Source: Amycolatopsis saalfeldensis (GTDB taxonomy: Bacteria; Actinomycetota; Actinomycetes; Mycobacteriales; Pseudonocardiaceae). Taken from it: a DNA stretch of 64,000 bases. Position 1 is the first letter of the stretch; each line of letters begins with the position of its first letter. Positions 54,402-62,987 of this stretch are shown one piece after another. The stretch covers positions 62,001 through 126,000 of the forward strand of contig NZ_FOEF01000005.1 of the NCBI RefSeq assembly GCF_900110575.1, written 5' to 3'. The notes under the pieces were generated by a model. It did no database searches and was not told where the DNA came from. It worked only from the letters and a program-made list of their open reading frames with translations. Position numbers and translations under genes: made by a program.

Positions 54402-55190
54402 CTAGCGGCTGCGGACGTAACCGAGCCGGAGCGACAGTGCCGCGGCGGTGCCCGCGACGGTCGCGCCGAGTTCCTCGACCCGTCGCAGCACCCGTTGCGC
54501 CGGGCCCGCGACGCTGATGGCGGCGATCGGACGGCCGGAGTGGTCGCGCACCGCGGCGGCGACGCAGCCGACGTCGGGCTCGTTCTCGACGTCGTCGATC
54601 GCCCAGCCGCGGCGGCTCGCCTTCGCGAGGTCGTCCAGCAGCCGGCCGGGGTCGATGATCGTCTTGAGCGTCAGGCTGTCCAGCTTCATCCGGCGGATGC
54701 GCTCGAGCCGGTCGGGCTCGGGCAGCGCGGAGAGCCAGGCCTTGCCCAGCGACGTCGCGTGCTGCGGCCGCCGGGTGCCCAGCCGGCAGGCGAGCGTGAC
54801 GGCGCTGGCGCTGCGTTCGGTGGCCACGTAGACCATGGCGTCGTTGTCCGGCACCGCGAGGTAGGTCGTCTCACCGGAGCGCTCGGCCAGCGACGCGAGG
54901 TAACGCGGGGCGCAGCGGTGCAGGTCGGTCGCGGCCATCGCGCGGGCGCCCAGCTCGACCAGCCGGGTGCCGAGGCGCACGCGCCCGGTGACGCCGTCCG
55001 CCTCGAGGTATTCGAGCTTTTTCAGGGTCCCGACGATGCGGTACGCGGCGCTGCGGGAAAGACCCAGTTGCCGCGCGATCGCGTTGGTGGAAATCTCCTG
55101 GTGCTGCCCGACGTGCTCGAGCACGGCGAGTCCGCGCTCCAGCGTGCCGCTCTGCTCCAACCCGCGTTCCGTCTCCACGTCGGCCTCCAC
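54402..55190 (-). CDS. IclR-family transcriptional regulator
   Basis: A 262-residue IclR regulator: N-terminal winged helix (about 16-75; TNAIARQLGLSRSAAYRIVG) and C-terminal effector-binding domain (about 90-255; RSGETTYLAVPDNDAMVYVA, ATSLGKAWLSALPE and GCVAAAVRDHSGRPIAAISV). It probably controls lctP and itself. GTG at 55188-55190. TTCCGC and GCGGAA occur about 45 bp apart upstream (55211-55271), a possible site. Confidence 0.9.
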   Translation of the reverse strand: MEADVETERGLEQSGTLERGLAVLEHVGQHQEISTNAIARQLGLSRSAAYRIVGTLKKLEYLEADGVTGRVRLGTRLVELGARAMAATDLHRCAPRYLASLAERSGETTYLAVPDNDAMVYVATERSASAVTLACRLGTRRPQHATSLGKAWLSALPEPDRLERIRRMKLDSLTLKTIIDPGRLLDDLAKASRRGWAIDDVENEPDVGCVAAAVRDHSGRPIAAISVAGPAQRVLRRVEELGATVAGTAAALSLRLGYVRSR

Positions 55191-55331
55191 CAGGTCGTCT
55201 TCCCGTTCAGCGGTACGTGTTTCCGCTAGGCGGGGTTGGACGTTAACACCTCCGATGTATGGGCGGAAGATCTTTCACATACCTCTCTTGCGCAGGGCTG
55301 AGAGTTGCCCTGAATGGTTCAACCTCCGATC

Positions 55332-55346
55332 GTTAGGGAAACTAAC
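55332..55346. promoter_or_regulatory. Small palindrome in the iclR-murT divergent gap
   Basis: GTTAG-GGAAA-CTAAC, an inverted repeat with a 5-nt centre, about 70 bp upstream of murT. It could be a protein-binding site; no regulator is assigned. Confidence 0.35.
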
Positions 55347-55417
55347 AAACGCGAGGGTGAGACTGGAGTCACGCTCTCAGGGAAATCACAACGCTTGGGG
55401 GTCATGGTCTGGTCCTG

Positions 55418-56644
55418 ATGCCCCCTACCCACTTGCGCACCCGCATGTCCGTCGCCACCGGGCGGCTGACCGCACGGCTCTCCCGCGCCACCGGCCTCGG
55501 CCGCGGCGGCGTGATCGGCGGGCGGGTGACGTTGAAGCTCGATCCGGACGTGCTGCGCCGGCTCGGCCGCGAACGCACCGTCGTGCTCGTCACCGGCACC
55601 AACGGCAAGACGACCACGGCGTTGATGCTCACCCGTGCGCTCGAGGCGCTCGCGGACGTCGCGTCGAACGGCGACGGCGCGAACATGCCGGACGGTGTCG
55701 TCGCGGCGCTGGCCGCGCGGCCCGACGCGCCGTACGCGGTGCTGGAGGTCGACGAGGCGTACGTGCCCTGGGTGGCCGCGCAGGTGCGGCCCGCGGTGCT
55801 CGTGCTGCTGAACCTGAGCCGTGACCAGCTCGACCGCGTGGGCGAGGTCCGCGGCATCGAGCGTGACCTGCGGGCGGCGATCGCGTTGCTGCCGCGGACG
55901 GCGGTGGTCGCGAACTGTGACGACGTGCTCGTGACGTCGGCCGCGTCGGCCGCCGCGCGTCCGGTCTGGGTGGGCACCGGCCGTCGCTGGTCGGGTGACG
56001 CGACGACCTGCCCGCGCTGTGGCAGCGCGGTGCAACACGCCGCGGCGACCTGGCACTGCGAGTGCGGTTTCGCGCGCCCGCAGCCGTCTTGGGTGCTGGA
56101 GGGTGAGCTGGTGACGACGCCCGGCGGCCGGGACGTCGACCTGGACCTGCGGCTGCCCGGCGAGGCGAACCGGGCCAACGCGGCGCTGGCGCTGGCGGCC
56201 GCGCACTGCGTCGGCGTCCCGCCGCACACGGCCGCGGCCCGGCTGCGGACGATCACCGACATCGGCGGCCGGTACCGGACCGTGCGCCGCACGCGCCATT
56301 CGGTGCGGCTGATGCTGGCCAAGAACCCGGCCGGCTGGGCGGAAACGCTGCGGGTGCTGGACGAGGACACCCCGGTGGTCGTCGCGGTCAACGCGCAGGA
56401 GGCCGACGGGCGGGACCTGTCCTGGCTGTGGGACGTCCACTTCGAACGGTTGCGCGGCCGCCAGGTCGTGGTCACCGGCGAGCGCTCGGCGGACCTCGCC
56501 GTGCGGTTGTGTTATGCCGAGGTGGCGCACTGGACCGCGGCGGACCCGGTGCGTGCCATCGATTCCCTGCCGCCGGGCGGGGTCGAGATCGTCGCGAACT
56601 ACACCGCCTTCCGAGACCTGGTGGACCGGCTCCCCAGTGGCTGA
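55418..56644 (+). CDS. murT: Lipid II isoglutaminyl synthase subunit MurT
   Basis: A 408-residue Mur-ligase-like protein that, with GatD, amidates the D-glutamate of lipid II to D-isoglutamine. The ATP loop is VVLVTGTNGKTTTALML (about 55-71); VLEVDEAYVPWVAAQVRP (about 107-124) and LLNLSRDQLDRVGEV follow. A zinc ribbon with CPRCG and CECG (about 195-220), typical of MurT, is present, and the C-terminal DUF1727 domain ends with IVANYTAFRDL. ATG at 55418 (another ATG at 55445 is possible). It overlaps gatD by 8 bp. Confidence 0.95.
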   Translation: MPPTHLRTRMSVATGRLTARLSRATGLGRGGVIGGRVTLKLDPDVLRRLGRERTVVLVTGTNGKTTTALMLTRALEALADVASNGDGANMPDGVVAALAARPDAPYAVLEVDEAYVPWVAAQVRPAVLVLLNLSRDQLDRVGEVRGIERDLRAAIALLPRTAVVANCDDVLVTSAASAAARPVWVGTGRRWSGDATTCPRCGSAVQHAAATWHCECGFARPQPSWVLEGELVTTPGGRDVDLDLRLPGEANRANAALALAAAHCVGVPPHTAAARLRTITDIGGRYRTVRRTRHSVRLMLAKNPAGWAETLRVLDEDTPVVVAVNAQEADGRDLSWLWDVHFERLRGRQVVVTGERSADLAVRLCYAEVAHWTAADPVRAIDSLPPGGVEIVANYTAFRDLVDRLPSG

Positions 56645-57350
56645 CTCGACCGTCCGGATCGGACTGCTGCTGCCCGAAGTCCTTGGCACCTATGGGGATT
56701 CCGGAAACGCGCAGGTGCTGTGCAAGCGGTTGCAGTGGCGCGGCCACGAGGCGGAGGTCGTGCCCGTGGCGCTGGACAGCGCGGTTCCGTCCACATTGGA
56801 CGTGTATTTGCTCGGCGGCGGGGAGGACACGGCCCAGGTGCTGGCCGCGCGCCGCCTGCTGGCCTCACCCGGCCTGACCCGCGCCGCGGAGACGGGGGCG
56901 ACGGTCTTCGGCGTCTGCGCCGGCCTGCAGATCCTGGGCACCCGCTTCCGCGGCCTCGACGGCGCCGACCACCCGGGCGTGGGCTTGCTGGACGTCGTCA
57001 CGGCCCCGGCCCCCCGCCGCGCCGTAGCGGAACTCGCGGTGGTCGGCGGCCTGATCGACACCCCCCTGACCGGCTTCGAAAACCACCAGGGCACCAGCAC
57101 CCTGGGCGAAGGCAGTGTCCCGCTGGGCCGCGTCGTCCGCGGCACCGGCAACGGCGACGGCACGGAGGGCGCCGTCACGGGCCACGTCGTGGGCACCTAC
57201 CTCCACGGCCCGGCCCTGGCCCGCAACCCGGAACTGGCGGACCTCCTGCTTTCCTGGGTCCTCGGGCACGAGCTGGCCCCTTTGGAGGTCTCGGAAGTAG
57301 ACGTCCTCCGCGCCGAACGCCTGGCCACCCTGCCCCGCCGAATCCGATGA
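56637..57350 (+). CDS. gatD: Lipid II isoglutaminyl synthase glutaminase subunit GatD
   Basis: A 237-residue class I glutamine amidotransferase that supplies ammonia to MurT. The nucleophile elbow is GATVFGVCAGLQILG (Cys about 95) and the catalytic His is in VVGTYLHGPALARNP (about 189). The N-terminal LPEVLGTYGDSGNAQVL matches the CobQ/GatD family. GTG at 56637 lies inside the end of murT, so translation is coupled. Length is normal. Confidence 0.94.
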   Translation: MADSTVRIGLLLPEVLGTYGDSGNAQVLCKRLQWRGHEAEVVPVALDSAVPSTLDVYLLGGGEDTAQVLAARRLLASPGLTRAAETGATVFGVCAGLQILGTRFRGLDGADHPGVGLLDVVTAPAPRRAVAELAVVGGLIDTPLTGFENHQGTSTLGEGSVPLGRVVRGTGNGDGTEGAVTGHVVGTYLHGPALARNPELADLLLSWVLGHELAPLEVSEVDVLRAERLATLPRRIR

Positions 57351-57381
57351 CAGCCTGGCCCTTCCGCAGACAAGCCCCGCA

Positions 57382-57477
57382 CTCCTCGGGGGGCGTCCCA
57401 CACCCAGCCTACCGACGCCCCCCGACGAAAAGCGGGTTCGGGCGGAGTTGTCCACAGGGGTGCCCGGATGTGGATGA
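57382..57477. repeat. Dispersed intergenic element, copy B
   Basis: Begins CTCCTCGGGGGGCGTCCC. TCGGGGGGCGTC pairs perfectly with GACGCCCCCCGA (12-bp stem, 16-nt loop, 57386-57425), which may serve as terminator for gatD. The element ends with TTGTCCACA (57448-57456) and TGTGGATGA (57469-57477), offset by 21 bp exactly as in copy A at 21246-21275. Confidence 0.7.
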
Positions 57478-57527
57478 CTGAGCCGCTGCCTGCCGATTCG
57501 GCGGGCTGGGGCCGTTACGCTGCGTAT

Positions 57528-58916
57528 GTGAAAGTTCTCGCCGCTACCGGCGTTCGGATGCGCACCACCGCGGTTGCCGTGGTGGCGCTGGCGCTCGCCA
57601 TCGCCACCGCGTGTGTCGTGGTGGTGCTGCTGCTCGAGGAGTCGCTCGACCGCAGCGTCACCGAGAGCGCGCGCAGCACGGGCCGCCAAGTGGCGATCCA
57701 GCTCGTCCGGGAAGGCACGCGTGACCTGTCCGCCAGCGACGTCGCCAGCACCGGCGACACCGAGGCCGTCACCCAGGTGCTCGACGCGCGGGGCAAGCCC
57801 ATCGCCAGCGACCCCGCCATCACCGGGCAGCCGCCGCTCACCAGGGCGCGGCCGGCGCTGGGGCACGAAACCGTCGAGACCCTGCCGCTCGGGCTGAACG
57901 GCGACGGCAGCGAGTACCGCGTCGTCTCGCAGGAGGTGAGCGGGCCGGGCGGGCCGTTCACGGTCATCTCGGCGCGGTCGCTGGAACCGGTCACCGAGGC
58001 GTCCACCCGGCTGACCCTGCTGCTCGCGTTGATTTCCTTGCCACTGCTGGGCATCGCGGGCTTCGCGGTGTACCGAGCGGTCGGCTCGGCGCTGCGGCCG
58101 GTCGAGCAGATGCGCCGCACCGTCGCGGAAATCTCCACGCGAGACCTCGCCTCGCGCGTGCCGCTGCCACCCGGCGGGGACGAGGTGTACCGCCTGGCCG
58201 TCACGCTGAACGGGATGCTCGGCCGCCTCGCGTCCGCCCAGGCCGCGCAACGCCGTTTCGTCGCCGACGCCAGTCACGAACTGCGCTCGCCGCTCTCGAC
58301 CATCAGCACCGCGCTCGACGTCTCGACCCAGCACCCCGAGACCACCGGCGAGCTGGTCCCGGTGATCACCCGCGAGACGGCGCGGCTGCGCGAACTCGTC
58401 GACGACCTGCTGGTGCTCGCGCGCACCGACGACACCACCGACCGCCCGTCGCGCACCGAAGTGGACCTCGACGACATCGTCCGCGCCGAGGCCGAGCGCG
58501 TGCGCGCGGAAGGGCCGGTCGAGATCGAGGTGCGCGCCGGTCCCGCGAAAGTGCACGGCAGCGAGGCACAGCTGCGCCGCGCGGTGCGCAATCTCGTGGA
58601 CAACGCCCGCGGCCACGCCCGTGAACGGATTCGCGTCGCAAGCTCGGTGCACGGCGACGTCGTGGTGGTCGAGGTCAGCGACGACGGGCCCGGCGTCGCC
58701 GAGGCGGACCGTGAACGGATTTTCGAGCGTTTCGTCCGCCTGGACGCCTCGCGCCAGCGCGGGCACGGCGGCACCGGCCTCGGGCTGCCGATCGTCGCCG
58801 GCATCGCGGTGCGCCACGGCGGTCACGCGCGGTACGCCGACGTCCATGACCCCACTTATCCCGGCGCGCACTTCCGCATCGAGCTGCCCCGGCTCGACCT
58901 TTCGGAGGAGGACTGA
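57528..58916 (+). CDS. Sensor histidine kinase (HAMP/HisKA type)
   Basis: A 462-residue sensor kinase. TM1 (about 12-35) and TM2 (about 163-185) flank an extracytoplasmic sensor of about 125 residues. A HAMP domain (about 188-240) follows, then HisKA with FVADASHELRSPLSTISTAL (His about 251) and HATPase_c with the N box RRAVRNLVDNARGHA and the G boxes VSDDGPGV and GTGLGLPIV. GTG at 57528 is chosen; an ATG at 57468 would lie inside the dispersed element, so the start is uncertain. The response regulator gene follows after two bases. Confidence 0.9.
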   Translation: MKVLAATGVRMRTTAVAVVALALAIATACVVVVLLLEESLDRSVTESARSTGRQVAIQLVREGTRDLSASDVASTGDTEAVTQVLDARGKPIASDPAITGQPPLTRARPALGHETVETLPLGLNGDGSEYRVVSQEVSGPGGPFTVISARSLEPVTEASTRLTLLLALISLPLLGIAGFAVYRAVGSALRPVEQMRRTVAEISTRDLASRVPLPPGGDEVYRLAVTLNGMLGRLASAQAAQRRFVADASHELRSPLSTISTALDVSTQHPETTGELVPVITRETARLRELVDDLLVLARTDDTTDRPSRTEVDLDDIVRAEAERVRAEGPVEIEVRAGPAKVHGSEAQLRRAVRNLVDNARGHARERIRVASSVHGDVVVVEVSDDGPGVAEADRERIFERFVRLDASRQRGHGGTGLGLPIVAGIAVRHGGHARYADVHDPTYPGAHFRIELPRLDLSEED

Positions 58917-58918
58917 CC

Positions 58919-59587
58919 ATGCGGTTGCTGATCGTCGAGGACGAGCGTGAACTCGCGGAGACCCTGCGCCGCGGCCTGGTCGCGGAGGGCTTCACGGTGT
59001 CCGTCGCGCACACCGGCCCCGACGGGCTGTGGTCGGCCACCGAGCACGACTACGACGCCGTGGTGCTGGACATCATGCTGCCCGAGCTGTCGGGGTACGA
59101 CGTGCTCAAACGCCTTCGCGCGGCCCAGAACTGGACGCCGGTGCTGATGCTCACCGCCAAGGACGGCGAGTACGACGAGGCCGACGCGTTCGACCTCGGA
59201 GCCGACGACTACCTGTCCAAGCCGTTCTCGTTCGTCGTGCTCGTCGCCCGCCTGCGCGCGTTGCTCCGCCGCGGCGCGCCGGCCCGTCCCGCCGTGCTCG
59301 AAGCCGGTGACCTCCGGCTCGACCCGGCGGCGCGGACCGTCCACAGAGGAGAGAAGCGGATCGAGCTGACCGCGCGCGAGTTCGGCCTGCTGGAGTTTCT
59401 GCTGCGGCGCCAGGGCGCGGCGCTGACCAAGAACGACATCCTCGGCCACGTCTGGGACGCGCACTACGAGGGTGACGAGAACGTGGTGGAGGTCTATGTG
59501 GGCTACCTGCGGCGCAAGATCGACGCGCCGTTCGGGACCCACACCATCGAGACGGTCCGGGGGGTGGGCTATCGGCTCGTGACCTGA
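58919..59587 (+). CDS. OmpR-family response regulator
   Basis: A 222-residue response regulator. Receiver: RLLIVEDERELAETLRRGL, phosphoacceptor in AVVLDIMLPELSGYD (Asp about 51) and DDYLSKPFSF (Lys about 102). The winged-helix DNA-binding domain is about 125-220 (LTAREFGLLEFLLRRQGAAL; VEVYVGYLRRKID; TVRGVGYRLV). It works with the kinase just upstream. Gene order kinase-regulator resembles CutS/CutR-type systems in reverse; targets are unknown. Confidence 0.93.
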   Translation: MRLLIVEDERELAETLRRGLVAEGFTVSVAHTGPDGLWSATEHDYDAVVLDIMLPELSGYDVLKRLRAAQNWTPVLMLTAKDGEYDEADAFDLGADDYLSKPFSFVVLVARLRALLRRGAPARPAVLEAGDLRLDPAARTVHRGEKRIELTAREFGLLEFLLRRQGAALTKNDILGHVWDAHYEGDENVVEVYVGYLRRKIDAPFGTHTIETVRGVGYRLVT

Positions 59588-59668
59588 CCCGGGAGCCGGT
59601 GCCGAATGCCGCAATGCCCAGCCGCGGCCCGGTTCACGGCGCAGCCGGCCGCAGTCGCCCGGCGCAGG

Positions 59669-60070
59669 TCAGTTCTTCGAGATCGCCCCGACCGCCCGGA
59701 CCACGGCCGTGCAGCGGTCCTCGACGTACTCGAGGCCCGCGTCCTCCGCGATTCGGCGTGCCTCGGCGGAGACGATTCCTTGCTGCAGCCACAGTGCTTT
59801 CGCGCCGATGGCCACGGCGTCCGCCGCGATGCCCGCGGCTTCGCGGGACGGGCGGAAGACGTCGACGAGGTCCACCGGCTCCGGGATGTCCTTCAAGGAC
59901 CGGTAGACCTTCTCGCCCAGCAGCTCCGTCGCCGACGGGTGGACCGGGATGATGCGGAAGCCGTGTGCCTGCAGGGTCGCCGGCACCCCGTGGGCCGCCT
60001 TCGCCGGGTCGCGGCTCAGGCCCACGACCGCGATCGTGTTCGCGCTCGCCAGGATCTCTTCGGGGGTCAT
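59669..60070 (-). CDS. CoA-binding protein (YccU family)
   Basis: A 133-residue Rossmann-type CoA-binding domain protein: NTIAVVGLSRDPAKAAHGVP (11-30), FRIIPVHPSATELLGEKVY and VDLVDVFRPSREAAGIA, ending with KALWLQQGIVSAEA. Members of this small family bind CoA; the physiological role is unclear. ATG at 60068-60070. Confidence 0.88.
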   Translation of the reverse strand: MTPEEILASANTIAVVGLSRDPAKAAHGVPATLQAHGFRIIPVHPSATELLGEKVYRSLKDIPEPVDLVDVFRPSREAAGIAADAVAIGAKALWLQQGIVSAEARRIAEDAGLEYVEDRCTAVVRAVGAISKN

Positions 60071-60113
60071 GCCGGTGGAACGCCCTCGGCGGGGCGGGGA
60101 TTCCGCGGGCGGG

Positions 60114-60686
60114 TCACAGCTTCCACAGCCGCAGCCCGCGGACCCGGTAAACCGGCCAGACCAGGTGCCAGGGCTTGCGTCGCAGGAACGCGCTCGTGCA
60201 GGTCAGGATGTTGCGGGCCGAGGTGGTGGCGACGTCGTGCCGGTCCGGCCACACCTCGCCGCTGACGCCGAGGGCGATGCGGAACACCGTGGCCAGACCG
60301 CGGCCCTGCAGGTCGTAGCGGGCGCCCGTGTCGCCGGAATCCGGGGCGAGGCGGGCGATCTCCGTGCGGAAGCCGCGGACGGCCTCGGCCTGCGCGCCGG
60401 CCGGCACATCGGCGACGCTGCCCACGATTGCCTTGCCGTGCAAGCGACGGGCGAAGCGGACGAGCAGCCGCCGCTCCCACCACGGGAGCACCCGCCGGTG
60501 GCTGAGCAGGGCCGCGCACTCGCCGTGGCCGGTGGTGAAGACGTCGGTGAGCTCGTCGTACGCGCTCAGCGCGGCGGGTTCGTTCAGGTGCAGCCGCACC
60601 TCGAAACGGATGCGGGCGACCAGTTCGTCCAGGTGCTCGCGGTGGTCCACTCGCGCCTTCGCCCGGGATGAAGACCAATCGGACAT
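60114..60686 (-). CDS. Hypothetical protein
   Basis: A 190-residue soluble protein that I do not recognise. It begins with a charged helical part (VDHREHLDELVARIRFEVRL) and has LLSHRRVLPWWERRLLVRFA in the middle and an Arg/Trp-rich C-terminal end (RRKPWHLVWPVYRVRGLRLW). Single-gene unit with ATG at 60684-60686 between the CoA-binding and VOC genes. Codon use looks like that of neighbouring real genes. Confidence 0.6.
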   Translation of the reverse strand: MSDWSSSRAKARVDHREHLDELVARIRFEVRLHLNEPAALSAYDELTDVFTTGHGECAALLSHRRVLPWWERRLLVRFARRLHGKAIVGSVADVPAGAQAEAVRGFRTEIARLAPDSGDTGARYDLQGRGLATVFRIALGVSGEVWPDRHDVATTSARNILTCTSAFLRRKPWHLVWPVYRVRGLRLWKL

Positions 60687-60743
60687 GGCTCTCCCTCTTC
60701 TCGCGCCACAGGGTAAGCGAGGAAGGCCGCGCCGACCACGGCT

Positions 60744-61247
60744 TCAGCCGATCTTCGAGCCGTACATCTCCCCGAGGTCGTCGGCGATCAGCTCGATGCG
60801 GGCGCCGTCCGGGTCGGGGAAGTAGATCGACGTCTTGCTTTCCAGCTGGTAGGCGACGCCGGCGTCGTCGAGCCGGCTGCGCAGCTCCGCCCAGCGCTCG
60901 GGCGGCACGGACAGCGCGAGGTGGTGCAGCCCGCCGAGCACTTCCGCGTACGGGCCGAGGTCGAGGCCCGGCAGGTCGAAGAAGGCGAGCGCGTTGCCGT
61001 TGCCGACGTCGAAGAAGAAGTGGCTGGACCCCGGGTAGTCGCGGTTCTCGAACAGCTCGGTGAGCGGGAAGCCGAGGATGTCCTGGTAGAACGCGATGGT
61101 CCGCTCGACGTCGCTGGAGATCAGCGCCGTGTGGTGGATGCCGCGGCCGCTGGTGGCGGGCCGTTCGGCCGCGGGGTGAAGGTGCTTGTCCCGCAACCGG
61201 TCGCGGGCTTCGGCGAGCTTCGCGACTTCGGACTCGGTGGGTGCCAT
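60744..61247 (-). CDS. VOC-family (glyoxalase/dioxygenase-like) protein
   Basis: A 167-residue vicinal-oxygen-chelate protein. Metal-ligand and family positions: GIHHTALISSDVERTIAFYQ (His about 38), FFDVGNGNALAFFDLPG, LHHLALSVPPERWAEL (His about 107) and IYFPDPDGARIELIADD (Glu about 150). VOC members include glyoxalases and ring-cleaving dioxygenases; at this length a single-module lyase or isomerase is more likely than a full extradiol dioxygenase. ATG at 61245-61247. Divergent to the hydratase genes, so a shared aromatic-degradation role is possible but inferred. Confidence 0.82.
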   Translation of the reverse strand: MAPTESEVAKLAEARDRLRDKHLHPAAERPATSGRGIHHTALISSDVERTIAFYQDILGFPLTELFENRDYPGSSHFFFDVGNGNALAFFDLPGLDLGPYAEVLGGLHHLALSVPPERWAELRSRLDDAGVAYQLESKTSIYFPDPDGARIELIADDLGEMYGSKIG

Positions 61248-61295
61248 CGGGGTCACGTCCTCTCTGGGGCCTGTGTTCCGAAACGGTACGCCAGA

Positions 61296-61317
61296 AATCT
61301 CTCGCGAGCAAGAGATT
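61296..61317. promoter_or_regulatory. Operator candidate between the VOC and hydratase genes
   Basis: AATCTCT and AGAGATT form an inverted repeat with an 8-bp spacer in the 163-bp divergent gap. A second overlapping pair, CTCTCGC / GCGAGAG, extends it to about 61330. Suits binding of a dimeric regulator, whose gene is not in the window. Confidence 0.55.
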
Positions 61318-61410
61318 GCTGAGCGAGAGGATTTTCGTCCCGTCCAGCGGAACGGAGGTGTTGCCCGCGCGGACCCGGCGCGGCAGAGTTCGCCGGGTCG
61401 GAAGGGGCTC

Positions 61411-62205
61411 ATGGACGCCAGCGAACTGAAGGAAGCCGTCGCCCGGCTGGAGCGCGCGCACGAGACGCGCGAGCCGATCGATCCTCTTGTCGACGCCTTC
61501 CCCGGCGCGACCGCCGAGGACGCGTACCGGATCCAGCAGGAGCTGGTGCGCCGCTGGGCCGACGCCGGTGACCCGGTCCGCGGGCACAAGGTGGGCCTCG
61601 CCTCGGCCGCGATGCAGCGGCAGATGGGCGTCGACCAGCCCGACTACGGGCACCTGACCGGGTCGATGTTCCACCTCGAGCACCAGCCGATTCCGACCAC
61701 GAGATTCCTGCAGCCGCGGATCGAGCCGGAAGTGGCGTTTGTGCTCGGCGCGCCGCTGCGCGGGCCTGGGGTCACGGTCGCCGACGCCGTGCGAGCGGTC
61801 GACTTCGTGCTGCCGTCGCTGGAAATCGTCGACTCACGCATCAAGGACTGGCGCATCGCGCTCGTCGACACGATCGCCGACAACGCTTCGTCGGGCGGCG
61901 TGGTGCTGGGCAGCCGCCCGACCGCACTCGGCGACGTCGACCTCCGGCTCGCGGGCTGCACCCTGCACGTGAACGGGGAGCTGGTCGCGACCGGCGCGGG
62001 CGGTGCCGTGCTGGGCTCGCCGATCAACGCGCTCGTCTGGCTGGCCAACACCGTCGGCCCGCTCGGCGTGACCCTGGAGCCGGGGCACGTGGTGCTGCCG
62101 GGCTCGATGACCCGGGCGCATCCGGTGCGTCCCGGCGACACTGTTGTCGCGACGATGGCCGGCCTTGGCAGCGTGACTGCCGTGTTTTCCGGGGAGGACG
62201 CATGA
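61411..62205 (+). CDS. 2-keto-4-pentenoate hydratase family protein
   Basis: A 264-residue member of the MhpD/HpaH fold. Seen: DAYRIQQELVRRW (about 37-49), GHKVGLASAAMQRQMGVDQP, the metal-ligand Glu pair in RIEPEVAFVLG (about 106-116), VDSRIKDWRIALVDTIADN and PGSMTRAHPVRPGDTV. Such hydratases add water to 2-hydroxypenta-2,4-dienoates in meta-cleavage pathways. ATG at 61411 with GAAGGGG upstream; the longer frame to 61186 is not used. It overlaps the next gene (ATGA). Confidence 0.85.
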   Translation: MDASELKEAVARLERAHETREPIDPLVDAFPGATAEDAYRIQQELVRRWADAGDPVRGHKVGLASAAMQRQMGVDQPDYGHLTGSMFHLEHQPIPTTRFLQPRIEPEVAFVLGAPLRGPGVTVADAVRAVDFVLPSLEIVDSRIKDWRIALVDTIADNASSGGVVLGSRPTALGDVDLRLAGCTLHVNGELVATGAGGAVLGSPINALVWLANTVGPLGVTLEPGHVVLPGSMTRAHPVRPGDTVVATMAGLGSVTAVFSGEDA

Positions 62206-62963
62206 GTTCCGGCATCCGCGAGGCGGCCGCGGAGCTGCTCTCCAGGACGGAAGCACGCGCGCCGTTGACCGAGTCGTGGCCCGAGCTGGACGTCGCGACG
62301 GCGTACGCCATCCAGGACGAGGCCCTGCGCCTGCGCCGGGAGCGCGGCGAAACGCTGGTGGGCGTCAAGCTCGGGCTCACCTCGCGCGCGAAACAGCAGC
62401 GCATGGGCATCAACGAGCCCTTGCTGGGCTGGCTGACCGACGCGATGGTGCTGCCCGCCGGCGTTCCCGTCCCGCGGCTGATCCACCCGCGCGCCGAACC
62501 TGAGCTGATCTTCGTGCTGGGCCGTCGCCTCGCGGGGCCGGGCGTGACGGCGGCGACGGCGCTGGCCGCGGTCTCCCACGTCTACGGCGGGATCGAGATC
62601 ATCGACAGCCGCTACACCGATTACCGGTTCACCCTGCCGGACGTGGTGGCGGACAACGGTTCGTCCGCGTCGTTCACCCTCGGCCCGGTCGGCCTGCCAC
62701 CGTCCTCAATGGACCTTTCGTTGGAGGCCGCGCTGCTGGAAGTCGACGGCCAGATCGTCGACACCGCGACGGGCGCCGCCGTCCAGGGCCATCCCGCCGA
62801 GGCACTCGCCCTCGCCGCGAACGCGCTGGGAGCCCGCGGCCTCGCCTTGGAACCAGGCTGGCTGGTGCTGACGGGAGGCCTCACCGACGCGGTGGACCTG
62901 CGCCCGGGCTCCCGCGTGGCTGCCCATTTCTCCCACTTGGGATCGGTGACGCTCGCCGGGTGA
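62202..62963 (+). CDS. 2-oxo-3-hexenedioate (4-oxalocrotonate) decarboxylase-like protein
   Basis: A 253-residue paralogue of the hydratase before it. Seen: VATAYAIQDEALRLRRERGE, GVKLGLTSRAKQQRMGI, HPRAEPELIFVLG (about 96-108), IEIIDSRYTDYRF and LTGGLTDAVDLRPGSRV. The pairing of hydratase and decarboxylase is typical of catechol meta-cleavage operons, where both work as a complex. The other genes of such a pathway (ring-cleaving dioxygenase, semialdehyde dehydrogenase, aldolase) are not in the window. Confidence 0.8.
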   Translation: MSSGIREAAAELLSRTEARAPLTESWPELDVATAYAIQDEALRLRRERGETLVGVKLGLTSRAKQQRMGINEPLLGWLTDAMVLPAGVPVPRLIHPRAEPELIFVLGRRLAGPGVTAATALAAVSHVYGGIEIIDSRYTDYRFTLPDVVADNGSSASFTLGPVGLPPSSMDLSLEAALLEVDGQIVDTATGAAVQGHPAEALALAANALGARGLALEPGWLVLTGGLTDAVDLRPGSRVAAHFSHLGSVTLAG

Positions 62964-62987
62964 CCCTGTTGGCGTCCAGAGTTCGGG

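Noticed and set aside
60744..61247. Extradiol ring-cleavage dioxygenase
   Set aside because: At 167 residues it is about half the length of a typical two-module extradiol enzyme.
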